From Candidatus Polarisedimenticolaceae bacterium (GTDB lineage: Bacteria; Acidobacteriota; Polarisedimenticolia; Polarisedimenticolales; DASRJG01), in contig DASUCV010000010.1 in assembly GCA_036275915.1 (NCBI GenBank), positions 1-64,000 of the forward strand: 64,000 nucleotides of DNA, written 5' to 3'. Shown here one piece after another: positions 1 through 6,805 of this stretch (its first letter is position 1; every line of letters starts with the position of its first letter). The position numbers were made by a program, and so were the translations under genes. Below the pieces are notes generated by a model. That model saw only the letters and a program-made list of their open reading frames with translations, did no database searches and was not told where the DNA came from.

Positions 1-240
1 CGGTGCCGGGCTCGAACGACGGGTCTTGGATGTAGGTGTCGTCGGTGCCGGGCTCGAACGACGGGTCTTGGATGTAGGTGTCGTCGGTGCCGGGCTCGAA
101 CGACGGATCCTGGATGTAGGTGTCGTCGGTGCTGGGATCGAACGACGGATCCTGGATGTAGGTGTCGTCGGTGCTGGGATCGAACGACGGATCCTGGGTG
201 TAGGTGTCGTCAGTGCCAGGCCCGAACGACGGATCCTCGA
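1..240. repeat. 42-bp in-frame tandem repeat
   Basis: Copies start at 1, 43, 85, 127, 169 and 211, directly adjoining and without spacers. The first two are identical. Copies then accumulate changes towards 211, where the last copy is clearly divergent and decays after about 240. Each copy encodes 14 residues of the minus-strand protein (DPSFEPGTDDTYIQ and variants), so the array keeps the reading frame. The array continues beyond the left edge. Confidence 0.95.
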
Positions 241-1141
241 TCCCCGACTCGTCAACCCCGTTCCCGGTTTCCAGGCTCGGGCTAGTGTCCGTCGTGGCCG
301 AGTATGTATCCGCGCTCGGGGGCTGAGCCGCGTTGTTCACTTCGGGCCGCGAGTTCGCCGAATTCGAGTTAGTGTCGGTCGACTGCGAACCGAAGATCTC
401 GTCAACTGCGCTCCCGATTGCCCCGGCGGTCGCGCCGCCGAGAGCGCCAAGGGCTGCGCCTGGACCAGTGGCAGCACCGGCGACCCCGCCGGAGACTGCT
501 CCAGCCACCAGGGCGCCGGCACGTCGTTCCGCCGATTCAACGAGCTCGTTCGTGATGCTGGGCTCGCCGGCCTCGTCGCGCGGACCGGTGGAGGATCCAT
601 CTCCAACAACCTCGTTGATCGCACCTTCGATGGTCCCGCCCGCGGCCCCGCCGAGCGCACCCAAGCCCGCACCCTCCGGGCCCGCGGGGGCGCCACCGAT
701 CGCCCCTGACACCGCGCCTCCGACGAGGTCCCCCGCGCGTCGCGCGGCGGAATCCGCCAGCTCGCCCATGAGACTCGGGCTGGAGTCCGGATTCTTGGCG
801 GCGTCGGTAGTGGCATGATCGCCATCGACGATCTCTTTCGCGGCGCCGCCGACGACCCCGCCGACCGCGCCCGCGACCGCGTCTCCGGCCCTCTCTGTCG
901 CTGCCTTCGCAGTCGACCCCATCGCGCCCGCGATTGCACCGTCGATGAAGTCGCCGATCCTCCGACCCGCCGAGTCGATGAATTCCTCGACAAAGCTCGG
1001 GCTGACGTCCGACGACTCCGTGGCGTCCGCCGACGGGGTGCTCTGGGCATTGCCCGTCGAGCTCTGGTCGCTCGATCCGGCGTATGCCAGCAAGCTCGCA
1101 GTCAGGACAACCCATCCAATTCGCAACATTTTCGCTTTCAT
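1..1141 (-). CDS. Secreted glycine-zipper repeat protein (C-terminus outside window)
   Basis: Open reading frame of 380 codons with no stop, leaving the window at its C-terminal end. The start ATG at 1141 (MKAKMLRIGWVV) is preceded by GGGAG at a good distance. Residues 1-22 form a signal peptide. Three related modules follow, at about 54-107, 125-182 and 198-252. Each begins with a S-A-x-R-R-x-G motif and continues as a Gly/Ala-rich glycine zipper (for example LVAGAVSGGVAGAATG), ending in an acidic residue. Glycine zippers usually make paired membrane helices. A Ser/Thr/Asn-rich linker leads to a 14-residue tandem repeat (DPSFEPGTDDTYIQ) from about residue 302 to the edge. No named family recognised; an envelope-inserted or surface protein is an inference. 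Confidence 0.85.
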   Translation of the reverse strand, partial: MKAKMLRIGWVVLTASLLAYAGSSDQSSTGNAQSTPSADATESSDVSPSFVEEFIDSAGRRIGDFIDGAIAGAMGSTAKAATERAGDAVAGAVGGVVGGAAKEIVDGDHATTDAAKNPDSSPSLMGELADSAARRAGDLVGGAVSGAIGGAPAGPEGAGLGALGGAAGGTIEGAINEVVGDGSSTGPRDEAGEPSITNELVESAERRAGALVAGAVSGGVAGAATGPGAALGALGGATAGAIGSAVDEIFGSQSTDTNSNSANSRPEVNNAAQPPSADTYSATTDTSPSLETGNGVDESGIEDPSFGPGTDDTYTQDPSFDPSTDDTYIQDPSFDPSTDDTYIQDPSFEPGTDDTYIQDPSFEPGTDDTYIQDPSFEPGT

Positions 1142-1496
1142 GACGTTCGCTCCCTTTTCATTGGCTCTGACCGGGCCATCCGGCTGAGCTCAGGGGGGAG
1201 TCGCGACGTCCCAGCGAACGCTGCGAAAAAACTTGCCACTGAATCGGGGTCAAGCGGTGGAGACGAATTGACCTGGCGCTTCGAAGCAGGTGAGGGCTGT
1301 CTCCAAGAACGGGGCTCCGCGAACCCGCGCGCCCGGACGGAGGCATCGCAGACGCCTCGTCGAGCCAAAGGCTCTCCTCAAACGCCAGCTCGAGCGGGTG
1401 GTCGATTGCCCCTACGGCTGTCGTCGCATGACGTTTTTCGCGGTTGCCCGCTCGAACGGCAAGCCGGCCTCGGCGACAGGCACTAGTGCGCTTCTT
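1142..1496. other. Intergenic stretch, no gene seen
   Basis: 355 bases between the start of the glycine-zipper gene and the stop of the MuiA-like gene, both on the minus strand. It must hold the promoter of the glycine-zipper gene; its ribosome-binding site lies just upstream of 1141. I see no credible coding frame, RNA gene or strong hairpin here. Confidence 0.6.
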
Positions 1497-3218
1497 CTAC
1501 TCCAGCCCCGCCACCAGCATCTCCTTTGGATAGCGCACCGTGTACGCGAGCACCACGTCCTTCTTCTCGTGCGGTGCCAGATTCAGCTTCCACAGGAGCA
1601 CGCCGGGCCGCGACGCGCTCGGCTTGTGATCAGGCGTCGTCGTCTTCGCGATGTCGACGACGACGCGCTCGTCCTCGGAGACCGGTACGCGGTCTTCGAC
1701 GATCACGGTGACGTCGCGGTCGCGGAGATTCTCGACGCTCGTCTTGTAGGCGTAGGCGATCTGGTGCGTCTTGCCGGTGAGCCCTTCGGTGGTGTGGTCT
1801 TGCGGCTGCTTCACGCGGTCGACCTTGATGCGGTTGTCGCGGCCGAACGGCACGGTCAGCTCGGCGCCGGGCGCGGTCTCGGGGAGCGCGTACACGCCGA
1901 GATAAGCGCCGCCGGCCAACACGCGCATCGCTCCCGAGAGGAGCGGGTACTGCTGCGGCGCGCGCACGACCGAGGTCAAGAACGCCGCGGGCTCGATCGC
2001 AGGCGCGATGCGATACGAGACGGCGCCGGCCAGCTCCTCCTGCCGCAGCACGACGCGATGATCGGCGTTGTCCGCGGGGACGTCGGAGCGGCCGGGGACT
2101 TCGAAAGCGACGTTGTAGGCGGAGCGGACGAGCCCGGCTTCTGCGATCGTGGTCGGCATCGGTGGCGGCGGGACTCCAGGCCCGTCCGGGTCCTGGACGC
2201 CGGGTGCCAAGCCGATCACGTTCTGATAGTACCGGCCGGCGACGGGAAGGCCCGCTACGAAGTCGGAGTTGAACTTCGCCTTCGTCGCATTGTCCAAGGT
2301 GCCGGCAACGACCTTCGGCTCGTAAGGCCTGAGCAGTCGCGACATCATCTCCGGCGGCGCGACACCGCGTGCCGGCGCCGCGGTCGAGAGGCGCAGCGCG
2401 ACGCCGGGCCAGCTCTCGCCGGTGCCCTGGCGCACGACCGCTTCGGAGACGAGTCCGACCTCGCCGGTCGCCGGATCGAGCGTCGCACGGTATGCGGGCG
2501 ACCACGACGCTCCGGTGACGAGGTAGGCGAGGCGCAGGGTGATCGAGCCCGCCTGCTTCGTCTCGAGCTCCGCGGCGGCGACGCGCGATTCGATCGAGCG
2601 GCTTCCGGGCCCCGCGGCCGCCTTCGCGCGCGCGACTTCGAGCTCGCGATTCAGCTTGTCCTTCGCCTGCTCGCGCGCGAGGTCCTGATCGGCGAGGTCG
2701 GCGAGCTTCTTGGCGAGCAGATCGTAAGTGGCGCCGATCGACGCGGGGTCGCTCTTGCCGGCGCCGATGTTCCCCGACTCGCGCTCGGCGGCGGTCGCGC
2801 GGAGCGACTTCAGGAACTCGCGGAGATCGTTCGCGACCCGCTCCTGTGACGCGAGCTTCGCCAGCTCACCCTCGAGGCGCTTCACCTCGTCGCGGAGCGC
2901 CTGAAGCTCGGGGGTGTCCGTCGGAGTTTCCGCGTGTCGCCGGATCGTCACGGCGCCAAGGAGCGCCGGCACACCTTTGGCGTTGACGCGGAGCGAGTCA
3001 TTCTCGGCGTTGAGCGGAATGTCGTTGAATTCGACGGTGGAGGCGCCCGACGGCAGCTCGAGCGTCGCCTCGCGGACGACCTCGGCGCGGTCGGGATAGA
3101 CGGTCACCTCGACGATGCGGGCGTTCTTCGCGGACAGCGTCGCGGCGGATGCGGCGAGCGGGAGGACGAGGGCAGCGAGCAGGGCGACGACGGTTCGACG
3201 GGTTTGTCTCGTGGTCAT
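1497..3218 (-). CDS. MuiA-like DUF4140/DUF4139 domain protein with Oar-like inserted motif
   Basis: 573 residues, with a signal peptide (1-26) and an upstream GGAGG 8 nt before the ATG. An N-terminal DUF4140-type beta domain begins at IVEVTVYPDRAEVVREA (about 34-50). A charged coiled coil spans about 104-200, then a DUF4139 domain from about 220 to the end, as in proteins annotated mucoidy inhibitor MuiA. The biochemical role of the family is unknown; an exported envelope protein fits the signal peptide. Odd: at about 318-345 the DUF4139 part carries LPVAGRYYQNVIGLAPGV followed by an acidic and Pro-rich stretch. That resembles the conserved plug-region motif of Oar-like TonB-dependent receptors. 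Its ATG lies 167 nt beyond the stop of the small exported protein upstream, with a 24-bp palindrome between them. Confidence 0.85.
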   Translation of the reverse strand: MTTRQTRRTVVALLAALVLPLAASAATLSAKNARIVEVTVYPDRAEVVREATLELPSGASTVEFNDIPLNAENDSLRVNAKGVPALLGAVTIRRHAETPTDTPELQALRDEVKRLEGELAKLASQERVANDLREFLKSLRATAAERESGNIGAGKSDPASIGATYDLLAKKLADLADQDLAREQAKDKLNRELEVARAKAAAGPGSRSIESRVAAAELETKQAGSITLRLAYLVTGASWSPAYRATLDPATGEVGLVSEAVVRQGTGESWPGVALRLSTAAPARGVAPPEMMSRLLRPYEPKVVAGTLDNATKAKFNSDFVAGLPVAGRYYQNVIGLAPGVQDPDGPGVPPPPMPTTIAEAGLVRSAYNVAFEVPGRSDVPADNADHRVVLRQEELAGAVSYRIAPAIEPAAFLTSVVRAPQQYPLLSGAMRVLAGGAYLGVYALPETAPGAELTVPFGRDNRIKVDRVKQPQDHTTEGLTGKTHQIAYAYKTSVENLRDRDVTVIVEDRVPVSEDERVVVDIAKTTTPDHKPSASRPGVLLWKLNLAPHEKKDVVLAYTVRYPKEMLVAGLE

Positions 3219-3325
3219 GGCGGGATCCTCCGATGATGAGTAAGACGCTGCACCCGATCGATGAGACCGGGGAACTCGGGACGAGTTCCGTGCTGCATCG
3301 GAGGATGCGGGGTGGAAACCGCAGT

Positions 3326-3381
3326 AAGAGGGGACAGCTTCCGAAACTCGAAGTCTTGAGTTTCGGAAGCTGTCCCCTCTT
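3326..3381. repeat. REP-like palindrome, copy 1 (24-bp perfect arms)
   Basis: Arms 3326-3349 and 3358-3381 are perfect inverted copies of each other with an 8-nt loop. The inner 20 nt, GGGGACAGCTTCCGAAACTC, recur in the palindromes at 16415 and 35337. It lies 3 nt beyond the stop of the minus-strand gene ending at 3385, so it can act as a terminator hairpin. The unusual arm length and dispersed exact copies mark it as a repetitive element rather than a simple terminator. Confidence 0.92.
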
Positions 3382-3384
3382 GGC

Positions 3385-3945
3385 TTAGAGCCCTCTCGCC
3401 ACCAGCACGCGCATCTCCTTCGCGCGCGCCGTGAGCCAGTCCTCGTCGACGGTGTTCTTCGACTCGAAGCCGTCGAAGCGGAGGAGGCCGTCGTGCGCGT
3501 CGAGCGTGACGAAACGGCGGGCGGGGTCGATGGCGATGCGGTCGATCCCCTCGGAGGCGCGGCAGAGCGGGGCGTCGACGAGGATGGCGCCGTCCATGAC
3601 GACCTTGAGGTCGACGAACGACGAGGCGCCGCCCTCGCCGTGCCCGGCGGGCGGGTAGACGACGATCGTGGTCGTGATCTCGTGCGTGCCCGCGTGCTCG
3701 ATCTTCGTGATCGTGCGCAGCGTGTTCGCCTCGAGAACGTAGAGGCCCTGTTTCTCGAGCGTCGCGGCGCGCGCGGGAAGCTCTGAGTTCCGCTCCATGA
3801 AGCCGGTCGTGATCTGGATCTGGCCGGCGCTCTTCATGTAGCGGTACTCGAGGTACGGCGCGTCCTCGGCTAAGGCGAGACCGGCGACGGCGCAGCACGC
3901 GAGGATGGCGAGAGCGATTCCGGCGACGCGGCGGGTCGCGCGCAT
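3385..3945 (-). CDS. Small exported protein of unknown function, coupled to the TIR-PilZ gene
   Basis: 186 residues. The start is taken as the ATG at 3945, which opens a clear signal peptide (MRATRRVAGIALAILACC, cleavage near residue 26); the frame stays open upstream but reads as shadow sequence. Its ATG overlaps the stop codon of the TIR-PilZ gene (TGATG), so the two are probably translationally coupled. The mature part looks like one beta-rich domain (YLEYRYMKSAGQIQITTGF near residue 31) and has no catalytic motif I recognise. The C-terminus has a short charged helix. A palindrome follows directly after the stop. Because it is exported while its partner has no signal, a direct complex between them is doubtful. 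Confidence 0.75.
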   Translation of the reverse strand: MRATRRVAGIALAILACCAVAGLALAEDAPYLEYRYMKSAGQIQITTGFMERNSELPARAATLEKQGLYVLEANTLRTITKIEHAGTHEITTTIVVYPPAGHGEGGASSFVDLKVVMDGAILVDAPLCRASEGIDRIAIDPARRFVTLDAHDGLLRFDGFESKNTVDEDWLTARAKEMRVLVARGL

Positions 3946-4763
3946 CAGGCCGCCCTCTCGCCGGCCTCGACGAACGCTTGAAGCGTGCGGCGCACCGCAT
4001 CGTTGACGCCGGTGAACTTCACGCCCACGCCGCCGATCTTCTTCCACGAAGGCTCCTGGACGCGCACGACCTCGGCTTCGAGGAAGACGAGGAGATCGCC
4101 GCGGAGGCGCAGGTGCAGCTCGAGGCGCTCGCCCGGGTCGGGCGCGGGGCCGGCGGTTTCGAGGAATGCGCCGCTGGTGCTGAGGTTGACGATGCGCATC
4201 GCGTTGTCGGGGCCCTGCGACATCGCGGTGCCGATCCAGTCGAAGTGCCGGCGGCGCGCGGCCTGGCCGGGCAGGAGCACTTCCGGGCGCTTCGAGCCCG
4301 TGCGCAGGATGGCGTTGCCGATCTCCGCGCACGCCGGCGCGAGCACCGCGCGCGCGTTGCCGTTCGTGTGTTGCGGGAACGTCGCGAAGATCAGGCCGGC
4401 GAGATCGGAGGGCAGCTCGATGCCGGAGTCGGGGCAGATGAGGAACGTCCGGTCGTGGCCGAGGTGCGCCAAGAAGAGGCCGGCTTCGACGAGGAGGTTG
4501 CCGGCGGGGACGTTGCGCTGCTGGCCGGCCTGACCCGCGGGCGCTTCGGGGGTCAGGAGGAGCACGGCGTAGTCGAACTCCTTGAGCTTGCGCTCGAGGA
4601 CGTCGATCAGCGTGCCGCCGGGCCGGAAGGCCCCTTGATTCCAGACCGTCGAGACGATCGAGCCGGCGAGGTTCGCCTGGATCGCTTCGGCGAGAGGCAC
4701 GCTCTCGGTCGACGATCCGATGAAAAGTCGCGGCAGGCCGGTCGTGACGCCAAGATTCTTCAT
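3945..4763 (-). CDS. TIR-like (CAP12/Pycsar-type, PF10137) domain fused to PilZ domain
   Basis: 272 residues, no signal peptide, so cytoplasmic. The ATG at 4763 has GGGGGGA upstream; an ATG 69 nt further up is less likely. Residues 12-150 match the CAP12/Pycsar TIR family: strand RLFIGSS (12-18), DYAVLLLTPEA (64-74), the catalytic-type region NLLVEAGLFLAHLG (89-102, candidate Glu93), and ELPSDLAGL (116-124). This family includes NADases that act as effectors in CBASS, Pycsar and TIR-STING immunity. Residues 168-268 are a PilZ domain with the N-x-S-x-x-G motif (193-198, NLSTSG) and GVGVKF (245-250). The second PilZ signature, RxxxR, is not intact (only RRR at 170-172), so cyclic-di-GMP binding is uncertain. 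No nucleotide cyclase gene lies nearby. Signal-gated NAD hydrolysis is an inference from the two folds. Confidence 0.88.
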   Translation of the reverse strand: MKNLGVTTGLPRLFIGSSTESVPLAEAIQANLAGSIVSTVWNQGAFRPGGTLIDVLERKLKEFDYAVLLLTPEAPAGQAGQQRNVPAGNLLVEAGLFLAHLGHDRTFLICPDSGIELPSDLAGLIFATFPQHTNGNARAVLAPACAEIGNAILRTGSKRPEVLLPGQAARRRHFDWIGTAMSQGPDNAMRIVNLSTSGAFLETAGPAPDPGERLELHLRLRGDLLVFLEAEVVRVQEPSWKKIGGVGVKFTGVNDAVRRTLQAFVEAGERAA

Positions 4764-5049
4764 CGCAAGTCCCCCCGACGACGGAAACGAAATTCGTTGT
4801 CTCAAGCTAAGTTCCGAGGGAGGGGGAGGCAATGGTCCTCGACCATCAGGCGCGCCGGCCTCTCATGAAATGCTCGCCGCTCCGCGAGGCCGAGCCCGGA
4901 AAAGTTCAAATACTGGCCGTTCGGGAGCAGCCCGGCGGTTGACACCCTCGCGCGCGGGTCCTACAACAGTCGCGTCCGCACGGCGCCTGGCGACGGGCCG
5001 GCGCCGATTCACCGCCGGGAGCGTAACGCCTCGGCGAGAGGAGCGAGCC

Positions 5050-5463
5050 ATGCACCACCAGTGTCACTCCCCCTATCAACGTTGGTATCAGGACTCGTGG
5101 CGCCACGACGCCGGCTTCGAGGCCGGCTTCGGCGTGCGGCGGCCCCTCCGGTTCCTCGCGTACAAGCTGGAGCTCGACGAAGCGCAGATGACGCGCCTCG
5201 CGCAGGTGCTCGATCAGCTCAAGACCGATCGTGCGCAGGCGGCGGTCGACGACCGGCGGACGCTGAGCGCGTTTGCCGAGGCCGCCGAGCAAGAGGGGTT
5301 CGACGAGGCGAAGGCGCGTGACGGCGCCGCGGTTCGTGTCAAGAGCGCGGAGGCGTTGGCGAAGAGCGTGGTGACGGCGCTCGGCCAGATCCACGCGATG
5401 CTGCGGCCGGAGCAGCGGGCGCGGTTCGCTTACATGATCCGGACGGGCGCGCTGCAGCTTTGA
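5050..5463 (+). CDS. Spy/CpxP-like helical protein with His/Cys N-terminus
   Basis: 137 residues. Start ATG at 5050 follows GAGGAG. The N-terminus (MHHQCHSPYQRWYQDSWRHD) is rich in His and Cys and is not a signal peptide. The rest is helical and carries two degenerate LTxxQ-type motifs, LDEAQ near residue 42 and LRPEQ near 120, the hallmark of Spy/CpxP periplasmic chaperones and related metal sensors. Known relatives are exported; this one appears cytoplasmic unless exported by another route. It is divergent from the TIR-PilZ gene (286 nt between starts) and ends at a hairpin shared with the convergent Cys-rich gene. Confidence 0.75.
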   Translation: MHHQCHSPYQRWYQDSWRHDAGFEAGFGVRRPLRFLAYKLELDEAQMTRLAQVLDQLKTDRAQAAVDDRRTLSAFAEAAEQEGFDEAKARDGAAVRVKSAEALAKSVVTALGQIHAMLRPEQRARFAYMIRTGALQL

Positions 5464-5470
5464 TGGTGAG

Positions 5471-5521
5471 GTGCCGCGTACCACCCGCGGTACGTTTCGT
5501 ACCATCGGTGGTACGCGGCAC
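5471..5521. terminator. Bidirectional hairpin between convergent genes
   Basis: Outer arms GTGCCGCGTACCACC (5471-5485) and its exact complement (5507-5521), three mismatched bases, then a 6-bp inner stem GGTACG/CGTACC with loop TTT. It lies between the stops at 5463 (+) and 5543 (-). It differs in sequence from the GGGGACA palindromes elsewhere in the window. Confidence 0.85.
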
Positions 5522-5542
5522 TCTCGGCTTCATCGAGAAAAG

Positions 5543-5770
5543 TCAGTTCACCCCGCCGCCGCCGTAGGGAACGCAGCCGGTGGCGCCGAAGCAGCTCGCG
5601 ACGCACATGTTCGCGTAGATCTTCCCGCCCTTGCAGATGACGGGCGCGTCGAGCGGCGCACACTCGCAGATGAGGCGCGCGTGGGACGGCGGTGTCGCGA
5701 GCGCGAGGACGCCGGCGAGCGCGGCGATGCCGATGGCCGTTCCGATTCCTGCACGAACGAATCTCTTCAT
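5543..5770 (-). CDS. Small secreted cysteine-rich protein
   Basis: 75 residues with an AGGAGG ribosome-binding site 9 nt upstream of the ATG. Residues 1-32 form a signal peptide (VRAGIGTAIGIAALAGVLAL). The mature peptide of about 43 residues has six cysteines (LICECAPLDAPVICKGGKIY then NMCVASCFGATGCVP), a spacing reminiscent of Kazal-type inhibitor modules, which carry three disulfides. A Kazal-like fold is a suggestion only. Last gene of the minus-strand run that starts at 13347. Confidence 0.8.
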   Translation of the reverse strand: MKRFVRAGIGTAIGIAALAGVLALATPPSHARLICECAPLDAPVICKGGKIYANMCVASCFGATGCVPYGGGGVN

Positions 5771-5854
5771 GGTGATTCCTCCTGGGTGAGAACGTTCCGG
5801 CGGAGCTTACTCCCATTGGGCGGAAGCCCCGCCACGGAACGAGTGCACTGAGAG

Positions 5855-6805
5855 CTAAGGCGCCTTCGTGTCCGCGTCGTCGGGAACGACCTTCCACGAG
5901 GGGTCGGGGTCGAAGCGGTCCATCGCCTTGAACGCGTCGAGCGTTTTCGGCCCGAGGTCCTTCTCGTACACGACACCGTCCTGGCTCACGATGAAGCTCT
6001 TCACGCCGGTGACGGCGTGCTCGGCCGGCGCGGCGACGAGCGCGAAGCCGCCGATCATGATGCCCTTCACGACGTAGTCCAACGTGCCGAGCGGCGCGTG
6101 CTTGCCCTGCCCCTTGAGAATCTTGAAGAAGTACCCGTGGTACGGCTCGGTCTTGCTCGAGTAACCCTCTTCGATCGCTTGCGCGATCTTCTCGCCGATC
6201 GGCCCACGCCACGTGCCGTCGGGGTCGCGCCACGCGAGACCGTCTTCCTTGTCCGCGGTGCCGACGACGCGCTGCGCGTATTGCACGACCTTCGATCCGC
6301 CGCGAGGCTCGGACGCGTACTCTTCCTGCGCCTCGACGTAGCCGCGGCAGACCTCGATCGCGTCGAGCTCGTTGCGGCCGACGCGGCGGTAGAGGATCTC
6401 CTTCTTTCCGGCGACCGTGTCGAACCGCCAACCGCTCGCCTGTTTGACGACGGGAATCGGCATCGGCCAATCCTGCTCGCCGATGACGATGGTGGCGCGG
6501 CTCGCGTTCTTCGGGTCGGGAGTGATGCCGAGCTTCACTCTGGCCTGCTTGGCGAACTCCGCCGCCTGGTTCTTGTCCATGACGGCGTCGCCGCTGCCGA
6601 CGAGATCCTTCCCTTCCGGCCCGAGGATCTCCATCAGCGCGGGAACGTCGTCCTTCTCGGCTGCGGTGACGAGAGCATCGGCCGCGGCCTGCGCGGTCGG
6701 GAACGAGCGCTGCTTGACCGGAGCCGGAGCGGTGGTCGCGCCCGGCGCGGCGAGAGCCGCCGCAGCGACGAGGAAGGCGAGCGCGACCACGGTCAACGTT
6801 CTCAT
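5855..6805 (-). CDS. DUF2950 family secreted protein
   Basis: 316 residues with signal peptide 1-21 (MRTLTVVALAFLVAAAALA). The body matches DUF2950: KQRSFPTAQAAADALVTAAE near the N-terminus, YHGYFFKILKGQG in the middle, and GGFALVAAPAEH with SFIVSQDGVVYEKDLG towards the end. The function of the family is unknown. Its ATG overlaps the TGA of the DUF3300 gene by four bases (ATGA). DUF3300 and DUF2950 genes are recurrent neighbours in bacteria, which suggests that the two exported proteins act together. Confidence 0.9.
   Translation of the reverse strand: MRTLTVVALAFLVAAAALAAPGATTAPAPVKQRSFPTAQAAADALVTAAEKDDVPALMEILGPEGKDLVGSGDAVMDKNQAAEFAKQARVKLGITPDPKNASRATIVIGEQDWPMPIPVVKQASGWRFDTVAGKKEILYRRVGRNELDAIEVCRGYVEAQEEYASEPRGGSKVVQYAQRVVGTADKEDGLAWRDPDGTWRGPIGEKIAQAIEEGYSSKTEPYHGYFFKILKGQGKHAPLGTLDYVVKGIMIGGFALVAAPAEHAVTGVKSFIVSQDGVVYEKDLGPKTLDAFKAMDRFDPDPSWKVVPDDADTKAP

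Noticed and set aside
1-240. CRISPR-like array at the left edge
   Set aside because: The 42-bp units adjoin with no spacers and preserve a protein frame on the minus strand; it is a coding tandem repeat.
3385-5463. Complete CBASS or Pycsar operon around the TIR protein
   Set aside because: Those systems need a nucleotide cyclase; none is encoded in the adjoining genes, which are an exported protein, a MuiA-like protein and a Spy-like protein.
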